DNA from: JAIOSF01 sp963677755
GTDB taxonomy: Bacteria; Campylobacterota; Campylobacteria; Campylobacterales; Arcobacteraceae
Direction of reading: 5' to 3'
DNA length: 64,000 nucleotides
NCBI GenBank assembly: GCA_963677755.1
Contig: OY782506.1
Location: forward strand, 186,001 to 250,000
Positions 8,627 to 16,729 of the stretch are shown here, piece after piece. Both the position numbers and the translations under genes were made by a program. The notes under the pieces were generated by a model. The model saw nothing but the letters and a program-made list of their open reading frames with translations. It did no database searches and had not been told where the DNA came from. Each line of letters starts with the position of its first letter. Position 1 is the first letter of the stretch.

Positions 8627-9703
8627 TTATTTACCTTTTACATCTTTATAATTAATTTTATCCCTTTTATACAGAGTATATTTGGTTATTATTTCGTGAT
8701 TATCTTTAGATACATATTGTGTAAAGTCTTCTTTGCTCGTTAATTGATTTATTATACTTTCCATAGATTCTAAACTTGTTGTTGCTAGCTCTTCTTCTAA
8801 CCCAGAATAATCTCTTATAAGTGTGTCAAAAGCATAGTTATATTCAAATGCTAATTTACCTTTCATAGTTATTTGCTTTTTAATATTTACCCAATTTGCA
8901 AATATAACTTCCCATGCTCTTTGTTGGTCAGATGATTGGCAAAGTTTAGAGATAATTGTTTTCCATTTATAAAGTCCTAAATATGCTTGATGATTTATCC
9001 ATAATTCTTGTATCCACCAATCCTCAAATTTTGGAAAACCAGGAAATGAATATTTTTCCTCAGATATAGTTTCACCATCTTCACTATTTTTCTTCTTATT
9101 ATTATAGTCTTCTTCTAAATTGGATTTGATATTTTCAAGAAGAGTATTAAATTGTAAAACAACTACTGGAATTTGAAATTTCAAAAGACCAAGTTCGGAT
9201 ATTTGTTCCCCTTTTAAGTCTTTGGTTAGTTCCTCAAAGTTTTGTCTTATTTCTAAAAATGTTTCATGGAGATGCTCATGTAAAGATAAGTGCATTTTTA
9301 GTGATTGTTCAGCTACTCTAAAGAGGTCTTCATCCTGAAATCCCATATCTGTTGGAAGTTCATCTATTATAAGCATAGCTTCTAATTTTTCATCATTACT
9401 TCTAAGTTTATCTCGTTTTAATCTTATCTTTTGATAATGAAAATAATTTTTTCTCTCAATAGCTTCTTTTAATTGTTCTTGTTTCTCTAACTCTTTAATA
9501 TCTTGTTTTAAGAGTTCCGCAAGCATTTCTCTATTTTTTTCTAGACGAAGAGTTCTATCTTCTATATTTGTTTCCGTAGATGCTTTAACTAGTTTGGTTA
9601 ATCTATTTACACCTGATTCATGTTCTGATAATTGTTTTTTTGCAAGTTTAAGATGAGTTTCATCATCTTTTATCATCTCTTCTAATGCAATTATTGCTTT
9701 CAT
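8627..9703 (-). CDS. Unrecognised coiled-coil/Trp-rich protein, paralogue A
   Basis: 358 aa, not recognised. Same plan as the gene at 7593-8621: charged coiled-coil N-terminus (LEKNREMLAELLKQDIKEL), the block NYFHYQKIRLKRDKLRSND, a DELPTD motif, then FEDWWIQELWINHQAYLGL and RAWEVIFANWVNIKK. By eye it is about 45% identical to its neighbour. It differs mainly by a lysine/acid-rich insertion of about 16 residues (around NNKKKNSEDGE) before the Trp-rich half. First gene of the pair, with an AAGGGG ribosome-binding site and a TATAAT on the minus strand at 9771-9776. Cytosolic by appearance. Confidence 0.75.
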   Translation of the reverse strand: MKAIIALEEMIKDDETHLKLAKKQLSEHESGVNRLTKLVKASTETNIEDRTLRLEKNREMLAELLKQDIKELEKQEQLKEAIERKNYFHYQKIRLKRDKLRSNDEKLEAMLIIDELPTDMGFQDEDLFRVAEQSLKMHLSLHEHLHETFLEIRQNFEELTKDLKGEQISELGLLKFQIPVVVLQFNTLLENIKSNLEEDYNNKKKNSEDGETISEEKYSFPGFPKFEDWWIQELWINHQAYLGLYKWKTIISKLCQSSDQQRAWEVIFANWVNIKKQITMKGKLAFEYNYAFDTLIRDYSGLEEELATTSLESMESIINQLTSKEDFTQYVSKDNHEIITKYTLYKRDKINYKDVKGK

Positions 9704-9770
9704 GTGTGCCCCTTCATAATCTAGTAGTTGGAAAAAATAATTTTTTTTGCTAAGGTGAAAATATTATTAC

Positions 9771-9776
9771 ATTATA
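9771..9776 (-). promoter_or_regulatory. Candidate -10 box for the paralogue pair
   Basis: TATAAT on the minus strand, about 68 bases before the start of the 8627-9703 gene, in a very AT-rich 109-bp gap. Spacing to the gene allows a leader of about 60 nt. Single-motif evidence. Confidence 0.45.
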
Positions 9777-9812
9777 ATTAAAACTAATTTAATATTATAT
9801 TAAGAAAGGTAT

Positions 9813-10967
9813 TTAAGAAGTCTTATTTCTTAAAATAACTCCCGATTCTATATGATTTGAATAAGCAAATTGATCAAATAATGCGAACTTTTCAATAGTA
9901 TGTGTATTTGTAAGTGTTTCTAAATCTCTATGAAGTGTTTGTGGATTACAAGAGATATAAATAATTTGTTCAAAACTCTGTGCTAATTTTGTAGTGGTTT
10001 CATCTAATCCTGCACGAGGAGGGTCCAAAAATAGAGTACTAAATTTATAACTATCTAAATCAATATCTTTGAGTCTTGTAAATTCTCTCACTTTATTTGT
10101 AGCCTCTACAAACTCTTCACTAGACATTCTTACAAATTCTATATTAGTAATATTATTCAATTTACAGTTTGTTTTGGCAGATTTTATTGATGTTTTACTT
10201 ATCTCTGTTGCTAATACTTTATTGAATTTCTTTGATAATGGGAGAGTAAAGTTTCCACCTCCACAGTAAAGTTCACATAAGTCATCTTTATTTTGAATAT
10301 TTTCAATAACCCAATTTATCATTTGGGTATTTACATTTTGATTTGGTTGGGTAAAGCCACCCTCTTGGTATTGAATGTTGAATGTGGAGCTTTGTATCCC
10401 AAGGGTATCTCCTACTGGGCAAATTTTTAATTGCTCACTAATAAAATCTTCGCTTATTATAAGTTTTTGTTTTCTACTTCTTCCAATGATTTTAATATTG
10501 AGAGTTTCTTCTATTTTTTTAGCTTCTTTTGCCCAATTTTCATCTAGCTTTTTATGATAAATTAGGGTAACTAGAATATCATTGATTGTAGAGCTTAGAA
10601 ATTCACAAGTAAATAATTTATGATTAAGAATATCATTATTTTGAATTTGTTCAAGAAGTTTTGGCATAAGCATTGCTATAGGTTCACTTACAATACTACA
10701 TGAGTCTATAGAAAATGGTTTTTTCTCTTTATCATTCATAGCATAAGAGAATGTTACATTATCATTTGTATCAAAAGTTCTCCATATTCTAAATTCTGCT
10801 CGATTTCTAAAAGCTCCATCATCACTTTTTATAACATCAATTTCATCTTTCCAGAAATTTTTAAATCGTTTTTTTTCAATCTCTATTTTATTGTTGAGTT
10901 GCTCTTCATATGTTTGACCACCTAAAGTACAACTACCACATATCCCAAAATACTTACAATCCATCAT
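9813..10967 (-). CDS. trmA: tRNA (uracil-5-)-methyltransferase TrmA with RlmD-type cysteine set
   Basis: 384 aa. SAM-dependent formation of m5U54 in tRNA. The body is close to E. coli TrmA as I recall it: RNRAEFRIWRTFD, LIYHKKLDENW and FTQPNQNVN. The SAM site is ELYCGGGNFTLPL (about 233-245). Then come LDPPRAGL (about 314), nucleophile Cys340 in YISCNP and general base Glu374 in HIESGV. Unlike E. coli TrmA it has an N-terminal CKYFGICGSC (C4-x5-C10-x2-C13) plus Cys90. This is the [4Fe-4S] ligand spacing of RlmD. Two adjacent ATGs could start it. AAGG precedes the second by 6 bases and lies in an inverted-repeat arm. Confidence 0.88.
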   Translation of the reverse strand: MMDCKYFGICGSCTLGGQTYEEQLNNKIEIEKKRFKNFWKDEIDVIKSDDGAFRNRAEFRIWRTFDTNDNVTFSYAMNDKEKKPFSIDSCSIVSEPIAMLMPKLLEQIQNNDILNHKLFTCEFLSSTINDILVTLIYHKKLDENWAKEAKKIEETLNIKIIGRSRKQKLIISEDFISEQLKICPVGDTLGIQSSTFNIQYQEGGFTQPNQNVNTQMINWVIENIQNKDDLCELYCGGGNFTLPLSKKFNKVLATEISKTSIKSAKTNCKLNNITNIEFVRMSSEEFVEATNKVREFTRLKDIDLDSYKFSTLFLDPPRAGLDETTTKLAQSFEQIIYISCNPQTLHRDLETLTNTHTIEKFALFDQFAYSNHIESGVILRNKTS

Positions 10968-10990
10968 TAACCTTAAATCTTATTTTAATT

Positions 10991-10999
10991 TGTTATTAT
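10991..10999 (+). promoter_or_regulatory. Extended -10 for the helicase gene
   Basis: TGTTATTAT, an extended -10 (TGn plus TATTAT), on the plus strand over the same bases as the trmA -10. It predicts a start near 11006 and a leader of about 26 nt. Confidence 0.55.
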
Positions 11000-11000
11000 A
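10995..11000 (-). promoter_or_regulatory. -10 box for trmA
   Basis: TATAAT on the minus strand in the centre of the inverted repeat. It predicts a start near 10988 and a leader of about 20 nt. It overlaps the plus-strand -10 of the helicase almost completely. Confidence 0.6.
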
Positions 11001-11031
11001 TCTAATCAAAATAAGATTTAAGGTAACAAAT

Positions 11032-12615
11032 TTGAAACAATCTTTTCAAGAACAACTCAATCAACTTTTAAACTGTGATTTAAAATCATTGTATCCAATT
11101 GCAAGAGAACTTAATCGAAAATTATACTTTTTTGTAGGACCCACAAATAGTGGAAAAACTTATGCAGCAATGCAAGAGTTAAAGAATGCAGATAGTGGTA
11201 CATATTTAGCACCTTTGCGACTTTTGGCACTGGAGAATTATGAGTTTTTAAAAGAGCAAAAACTACCAGCTTCTCTTATGACAGGAGAAGAGGAGATATT
11301 TGATGAAGAAGCAGGGCATATATGTTCTACTATTGAGATGCTCAATTTTAATCTTGAAGTAGATGTTTCAGTTATAGATGAAGTACAGATGCTTGATGAT
11401 CAAGATAGAGGTTGGGCTTGGGTAAATGCTATACTTGGAACTCCAGCTTCAAAAGTGATTATGACAGGAAGTGTTAATGCCCTTGAAATTGTAAAAAAAA
11501 TCGCCTCTTATTTAGATGAAGAGTTAGAGGTTGTAAAATTTAAAAGAAAAAACCCACTTACAGTGGATACAAAACAAACAGTTTTAAGAGATATTAAAAA
11601 AGCAACAGCACTTATAGCTTTTAGTAGAAAAGATGTTTTAGGCTTAAAAGCAAAATTAAGTAAATTTCACACAGTGTCAGTACTTTATGGAAATTTATCT
11701 CCAGAAGTGAGACGGGAAGAAGCAAAAAGATTTAGAGATGGAAAAAGTGATATATTAATAGCGACAGATGCTATTGCAATGGGATTGAATCTCCCTATAA
11801 AACATCTATTATTTACTACAGATACAAAGTTTGATGGGGTAGAAAAACGAAAATTAACCCCAAATGAGGTGATACAAATAGCAGGTCGAGCTGGAAGATA
11901 TGGACATCATGAAATAGGACATATCGGGGCAACTAGTAAATCAGTTTTAAATCATATTGCTTTAATGTTTACAAGTCCTATGAGCACAATAAAACCACCT
12001 GTAAAAGTAAAAGCTACACAACTTCAAGTGGAAGAATTGTCAGTTCATTTAGGGACTAAAAGTTTGACAAAAATATTGCAATATTTTTCAAAGCATATGA
12101 AGTATGATGGACCATTTATAGCTACAAATATTAAAACAATGATTGAGTTGTCTCTAATACTAGATACAAAAAGTGATTTAACTTTAGAACAAAAATATCA
12201 CTTGAGTTCTGCCCCAATTAATACCCGTTCACCTTTAATAAAAAATGGGTACCTGAAATATGTTAATGCAGTTTTAAATCATAAAGTTATCAAATATAAA
12301 TCAAGTTCAAAAACAACAGGATTGGCAAAAACACAATTAGAACTTCTACAAGCAGAAGATGAGGTGAAAAAAATCTCACTTTATCTATGGCTTTCTTATA
12401 AATTTCCAGAAATTTTTCCAGATAAGAAGAAAGCAGAAGTCTCAAGAGTGGAGATTAATAATTTTTGTGAAAACTCACTTAAATCAAATAAATCATTAAC
12501 TCCAATACGGAGAGAATCAAGAAATAATACACGTAAAAGATATGATAGAAAAGATGATAAAAGTAATAGTTATAGAAAAAGAGGTGATTCACGAAGGGGA
12601 AGAAATCACCATTAA
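11032..12615 (+). CDS. SUV3-like ATP-dependent RNA helicase
   Basis: About 527 aa. Walker A is FVGPTNSGKTYAAMQEL. Motif II is VIDEVQMLDDQDRGWAW, a DEVQ box as in the mitochondrial Suv3 group. Further motifs are MTGSVNA (III), IATDAIAMGLNLP (V) and QIAGRAGRYG (VI). The C-terminal tail from about residue 495 is strongly basic (Arg/Lys/Asn/Ser-rich, ending RRGRNHH), probably an RNA-binding extension. I chose the TTG at 11032 because AAGG lies 8 bases upstream. A TTG at 10990 in the same frame would add 14 residues but lies inside the promoter. Likely role: RNA unwinding or decay. Confidence 0.85.
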   Translation: MKQSFQEQLNQLLNCDLKSLYPIARELNRKLYFFVGPTNSGKTYAAMQELKNADSGTYLAPLRLLALENYEFLKEQKLPASLMTGEEEIFDEEAGHICSTIEMLNFNLEVDVSVIDEVQMLDDQDRGWAWVNAILGTPASKVIMTGSVNALEIVKKIASYLDEELEVVKFKRKNPLTVDTKQTVLRDIKKATALIAFSRKDVLGLKAKLSKFHTVSVLYGNLSPEVRREEAKRFRDGKSDILIATDAIAMGLNLPIKHLLFTTDTKFDGVEKRKLTPNEVIQIAGRAGRYGHHEIGHIGATSKSVLNHIALMFTSPMSTIKPPVKVKATQLQVEELSVHLGTKSLTKILQYFSKHMKYDGPFIATNIKTMIELSLILDTKSDLTLEQKYHLSSAPINTRSPLIKNGYLKYVNAVLNHKVIKYKSSSKTTGLAKTQLELLQAEDEVKKISLYLWLSYKFPEIFPDKKKAEVSRVEINNFCENSLKSNKSLTPIRRESRNNTRKRYDRKDDKSNSYRKRGDSRRGRNHH

Positions 12616-12624
12616 ATAGTTTTA

Positions 12625-12633
12625 TGCTATAAT
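12625..12633 (+). promoter_or_regulatory. Extended -10 promoter for the glmU operon
   Basis: TGCTATAAT, a perfect extended -10, 37 bases before the glmU ATG and just after the helicase stop. It suggests that glmU-coaBC-uppS and following genes have their own start. Confidence 0.7.
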
Positions 12634-12669
12634 AAATACTATATTAAAAATTAATCAAAGAGACATACT

Positions 12670-13992
12670 ATGGACAATAACCTATCAATTATAATATTAG
12701 CAGCAGGTGCAGGTACAAGGATGAAATCATCACTACCTAAAGTTTTACACAAAATTTCTGGTCGTGAGATGCTTTATTACTCTATAAAAGAGGCAAAAAA
12801 ATTAAGTAGTGATATTCATGTAGTTTTATACCATCAAGCTTCATTAGTAGAAAGTACAATGGATAAATATTTTGATGATATTACCTACCATATTCAAGAC
12901 CATGAAAAGTATCCTGGAACTGGTGGTGCAGTTATGGGGATAACACCAAAAAATGAAAAAGTTTTAATATTAAATGGAGATATGCCATTAGTTGAAGCAC
13001 ACGAGTTGGAACAATTAACTATTTTTAACGAAAAAGAGGCAAAAGATGAAAAACTCATCATGTCTGTTTTAGAGTTAAATTGTGCTGATGGATATGGTAG
13101 AGTTGTTGTTGAAAAAGAAAATGTAGTAAAAATAATAGAGCAAAAAGATTGTAGTAGTTATGAGTTAGATATACAAACAGCCAATGCAGGAATTTATTGT
13201 TTTGATACACGATTTTTACTTGAAAATTTACCAAAACTTTCTAATGAAAATGCTCAAAAAGAGTATTATATAACAGACTTAGTAGAAGTTGCAGTGGAAG
13301 CTGGAATAAAAGTGCGTCCAATTGTGGTTAAAGAGGAAAACTTTAAAGGTGTAAATAATAAATTAGACTTAACAAATGCAGAAGTAATACACCAAAATAG
13401 AATAAAAAAAGAGTTCTTGGAAGCTGGAGTTATTATGAGATTACCTGATACTATTTATATAGAAGAGGGTGTTAAAATTGAGGGTGAAACAATACTTGAA
13501 AATGGTGTAACACTTCTTGGAAATAGTAAAATAGTAAATGCGCATATAAAAACAAATAGTGTAGTTGAAGATAGTATTTTAGAAAATAGCGATATTGGGC
13601 CAATGGCAAGAATTCGACCATTGAGTATCTTAAAAGATACACATATTGGAAATTTTGTAGAAGTTAAAAAATCAACTCTAACTGGTGTAAAAGCTGGTCA
13701 TTTAAGTTATTTAGGAGATAGTACGATAGATGTTGGTTCTAATATAGGAGCAGGAACTATCACTTGTAATTATGATGGAATTAATAAATATAAAACAATT
13801 ATAGGAAAAAATGTCTTTGTGGGATCAGATACGCAACTTGTAGCTCCTGTAACAATCCAAGATGATGTAATGATAGCAGCAGGAAGTACAATCACAAGTG
13901 ATGTTCAATCAGGTGATTTGGCTCTTAGTCGTACAAAACAAAAAACTATAAAGGGCTTTTTCTATAAGTTTTTTTCAAAAGAGAAACAATAA
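12670..13992 (+). CDS. glmU: Bifunctional GlmU: UDP-GlcNAc pyrophosphorylase / GlcN-1-P acetyltransferase
   Basis: 440 aa, cytoplasmic. Makes UDP-GlcNAc for peptidoglycan and lipid A. The N-terminal uridyltransferase has LAAGAGTRMKSSLPKVLH and LNGDMPLV. The C-terminal left-handed beta-helix acetyltransferase (from about residue 240) has hexapeptide repeats and HLSYLGDSTIDVGSNIGAGT. It is followed with a one-base overlap by coaBC (TAATG). Intact and of usual length for Campylobacterota. Confidence 0.96.
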   Translation: MDNNLSIIILAAGAGTRMKSSLPKVLHKISGREMLYYSIKEAKKLSSDIHVVLYHQASLVESTMDKYFDDITYHIQDHEKYPGTGGAVMGITPKNEKVLILNGDMPLVEAHELEQLTIFNEKEAKDEKLIMSVLELNCADGYGRVVVEKENVVKIIEQKDCSSYELDIQTANAGIYCFDTRFLLENLPKLSNENAQKEYYITDLVEVAVEAGIKVRPIVVKEENFKGVNNKLDLTNAEVIHQNRIKKEFLEAGVIMRLPDTIYIEEGVKIEGETILENGVTLLGNSKIVNAHIKTNSVVEDSILENSDIGPMARIRPLSILKDTHIGNFVEVKKSTLTGVKAGHLSYLGDSTIDVGSNIGAGTITCNYDGINKYKTIIGKNVFVGSDTQLVAPVTIQDDVMIAAGSTITSDVQSGDLALSRTKQKTIKGFFYKFFSKEKQ

Positions 13993-15260
13993 TGAAATTA
14001 TTAGAAAATAAAAATATACTAGTTGCAGTAACAGGTAGCATTGCAGTATATAAAACTTTAGAACTTATAAGACTTTATATAAAAGCTGGTGCAAATGTAA
14101 AAGTACTTATGACAAATGGTGCAAAAAAATTTATAAATCCATTGACATTTGAAACTATTTCACAAAATAAAGTTTTGGATGAAAGTAGTGAAGATTGGAG
14201 TTGTCAAACTGTTAACAATCATATAGCAATAGGAAAATGGGCAGAACTTTTTGTCATAGCCCCTGCAACTGCAAATACTATAAATAAACTTTCAAATGGT
14301 ATTGCAGATAATCTACTTTTGCAAACTGCTTTAGCATACCCTAGAGTAAAACTCCTTTGTCCAGCAGCAAATACAAATATGTTGCACAATCCATTGACAA
14401 AAGCAAGTCTCAAAATGTTAAAACTTTGTAATTTTAAAATTATAAATCCTGTAACAAAAGAGTTAGCTTGTCAAGATATTGGTGATGGTGCAATGGCAGC
14501 AGTTGAAGATATTTTTCATCAAACTGTTCAAGAGTTATTAAAAGATAATTATTGGATAGATAGAAAAGTTGTACTTAATGGTGGTGGAACAATAGAAAAA
14601 ATTGATGATGTGCGATATATTAGTAATTTTAGTAGTGGGAAGATGGCAATGAACTTAGCAACAGCACTCTATTATAAAGGTGCTGATGTATGTTTGGTGA
14701 CAAGTTCAGATATACAAGTTCCAACTCAAATACATACAATAAAAGTACAAAATAGTAGCGAGATGCAAGAGTATGTCAATGATAGTTTAAGAGTTGCTTT
14801 GAAAGGGAAAATGTCAAGTGCAACATTAATGGACAATAGTGCGATGAAACTTATTCAAAAAAAGCCTTTCTTTTTTGCAGTTGCAGCAGTAAGTGACTAT
14901 GTACCTGCATATCCACAAAATGGGAAAATGAAAAAAGATGATATTGGGGATAGTTGGAATTTAGAGCTTAAAAAAAATAGTGACATCTTAGATAGTGTAG
15001 ATAAATCAAAAATATATTCTGTAGGTTTTAAAGCAGAAACAGATAAAGAAATAGCAAAACAAAATGCTTCAAAAATGTTACAAGAGAAAAATATTGATGC
15101 CGTATGTTTAAATATAATTAGTGACAACAATAACTTTGGTGGTGATACAAACCAAATTACTGTAATAACACATAGTAAAGAAACGAGCTTTGAAATAAGT
15201 TCAAAACTAGAACAAAGTTTATCACTTTTAGATAACCTGAAAGAGAATTTTAGTGAATAA
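13992..15260 (+). CDS. coaBC: Phosphopantothenoylcysteine decarboxylase / phosphopantothenate-cysteine ligase
   Basis: 422-aa bifunctional coenzyme A enzyme. The N-terminal flavin-dependent CoaC part has VAVTGSIAVYKTLELIR, the conserved His in NNHIAIGKWAE, the PASANT-like APATANTINKL and the proton-donating Cys in KELACQD. The C-terminal CoaB part begins at about residue 190 with VVLNGGGTIEKIDDVRYIS and has NFSSGKMAMNLA. It overlaps glmU by one base and uppS by 8 bases, consistent with translational coupling. Confidence 0.95.
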   Translation: MKLLENKNILVAVTGSIAVYKTLELIRLYIKAGANVKVLMTNGAKKFINPLTFETISQNKVLDESSEDWSCQTVNNHIAIGKWAELFVIAPATANTINKLSNGIADNLLLQTALAYPRVKLLCPAANTNMLHNPLTKASLKMLKLCNFKIINPVTKELACQDIGDGAMAAVEDIFHQTVQELLKDNYWIDRKVVLNGGGTIEKIDDVRYISNFSSGKMAMNLATALYYKGADVCLVTSSDIQVPTQIHTIKVQNSSEMQEYVNDSLRVALKGKMSSATLMDNSAMKLIQKKPFFFAVAAVSDYVPAYPQNGKMKKDDIGDSWNLELKKNSDILDSVDKSKIYSVGFKAETDKEIAKQNASKMLQEKNIDAVCLNIISDNNNFGGDTNQITVITHSKETSFEISSKLEQSLSLLDNLKENFSE

Positions 15261-15939
15261 CGAGTTATTGCCACAACATATTGCCATTATTATGGATGGA
15301 AATGGAAGATGGGCAAAAGAACAAGGACTCAAACGAACAGCAGGGCATGAAGAGGGTGCAAAAACTGTACGAAATATTACTATGCATTGTGCTAAAATAG
15401 GTATAAAATATCTTACTTTGTATGCTTTTAGTACAGAAAATTGGTCACGACCAAAACTTGAAGTAGAATTTTTGATGAAATTATTAGAAAGATATTTTAA
15501 AAATGAATTATCAGTATATTTAGAAAATAATGTGCAATTTAAAGCAATTGGAGATTTATCTAAATTTTCTAAAAAACTACAAGATATTATAAAAGATGTT
15601 GAGAAAAAAACGAAAAACTGTACAAGACTGACTCAAGTTTTAGCTTTGAATTATGGAAGTCGTGATGAGATAACACGGGCTGTAAAAAAAGTAATTGAAA
15701 ATAACTTAGAGATAAGTGAAGAAAATATTAATCAAAACCTTGATACTGCGAATATGCCTGATGTTGATTTACTCATTCGAACAAGTGGTGAAGTGAGAAT
15801 ATCAAATTATCTATTGTGGCAAAGTGCTTATGCAGAGATGTTTTTTACGCAAACATATTGGCCTGAGTTTACAAGCAATGAATTAGATGATATTATTTCA
15901 GATTTTCATAAAAGAGAGAGAAGATTTGGAGGTATTTAG
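15253..15939 (+). CDS. uppS: Isoprenyl transferase (undecaprenyl diphosphate synthase)
   Basis: 228 aa. Builds the C55 lipid carrier by cis-condensation of isopentenyl diphosphate. The motif IIMDGNGRWAKEQG carries the catalytic Asp and RTAGHEEGAKTVR follows. YAFSTENWSRPKLEV and the C-terminal LLIRTSGEVRISNYLLWQ are typical. GTG start overlapping coaBC by 8 bp. Slightly short for the family, with nothing missing from the motifs. Confidence 0.95.
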   Translation: MNNELLPQHIAIIMDGNGRWAKEQGLKRTAGHEEGAKTVRNITMHCAKIGIKYLTLYAFSTENWSRPKLEVEFLMKLLERYFKNELSVYLENNVQFKAIGDLSKFSKKLQDIIKDVEKKTKNCTRLTQVLALNYGSRDEITRAVKKVIENNLEISEENINQNLDTANMPDVDLLIRTSGEVRISNYLLWQSAYAEMFFTQTYWPEFTSNELDDIISDFHKRERRFGGI

Positions 15940-16723
15940 TATATCTTTAGTAATTGTTATAGGACTTGTGTTTGGAAGTTTTTTAGGGATGTTAGTGCAT
16001 AGATTGCCTTTGGGTTTGTCACTAATTAATCCCAAGAGATCAACATGTGCAAAATGTAATTATCAGATAAAATGGTATGAGAATATACCACTTTTTTCTT
16101 ATCTATTTTTACGAGGAAAATGTTCTCAATGTAAAACTAAGATTTCTAGAGTTTATCCTATTATTGAATTAATTACAAGTTTTTTAACCCTATGCTTATT
16201 TATAAAATTAGGATTGAGTTATGAATTTTTTGTAATTTTACTATTATGTTATATCTTGATTGTTTTATCTTTTATTGATTTAAAATATAAAGCAGTTCCT
16301 GATTATTTACTTGTATTAGCTCTATTGATTACTTTTGTATATGTGCTGATATTTAAAAGTGAAAATATTATGATGTTATTTCTTTTTGCTGGAGGGATTG
16401 TAATATTAGAAATTTTTGTTACTTTTTATATTCAAAATATTAAATCACGATTTATAAAAAATGAAAATTTTGAAGAACAAAAATCTTTAGGAGAGGGAGA
16501 TATACCAATATTTGCTATAATTGGTGGAATACTTGGACTACAGTTAGGATTATTAGCTATATTTTTATCAGCTATTTTAGCTATAATTCCATCAATTATT
16601 AATATCATAAAGAAAAAAGAGTTTGAAACACCTTTTATCCCTTTTTTAACAATGGGATTCTTAATAGTATTTTTAAGTGAATTTAATATTTTAGAGATAC
16701 TAAATACAAGTTATGGAAAGTAG
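15926..16723 (+). CDS. Type IV prepilin peptidase (leader peptidase/N-methyltransferase)
   Basis: About 265-aa polytopic membrane protein that cleaves and N-methylates type IV pilin-like leader peptides. The N-terminal part has GSFLGMLVHRLP and two CxxC pairs (CAKC, CSQC), a zinc-type methyltransferase loop. The aspartyl-protease residues lie in SFIDLKYKAVPD and in GEGDIP, the family's GxGD motif. Start uncertain: a TTG at 15926 gives a clean membrane start, while an ATG at 15887 adds 13 charged residues and overlaps uppS by 53 bp. No pilin genes are nearby. Confidence 0.88.
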   Translation: MEVFSISLVIVIGLVFGSFLGMLVHRLPLGLSLINPKRSTCAKCNYQIKWYENIPLFSYLFLRGKCSQCKTKISRVYPIIELITSFLTLCLFIKLGLSYEFFVILLLCYILIVLSFIDLKYKAVPDYLLVLALLITFVYVLIFKSENIMMLFLFAGGIVILEIFVTFYIQNIKSRFIKNENFEEQKSLGEGDIPIFAIIGGILGLQLGLLAIFLSAILAIIPSIINIIKKKEFETPFIPFLTMGFLIVFLSEFNILEILNTSYGK

Positions 16724-16729
16724 AGTTAT

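Larger units (their letters stand above)
10970..11024. repeat. Perfect 17-bp inverted repeat spanning the trmA/helicase divergent promoter
   Basis: Arms 10970-10986 and 11008-11024 are exact reverse complements (17 of 17), with 21 bases between. Each arm ends in an AAGGT that serves as ribosome-binding site for the gene leaving on that side. The centre holds both -10 boxes. Hence both messages should begin with nearly the same leader. Confidence 0.85.

Noticed and set aside
10990..11031. Longer N-terminus for the SUV3-like helicase from the TTG at 10990
   Set aside because: The extra codons coincide with the promoter and inverted repeat; the second TTG at 11032 has a proper ribosome-binding site.
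14897..15274. 125-codon minus-strand frame over coaBC
   Set aside because: Lies wholly antisense to CoaB and the uppS start with no recognisable domain.
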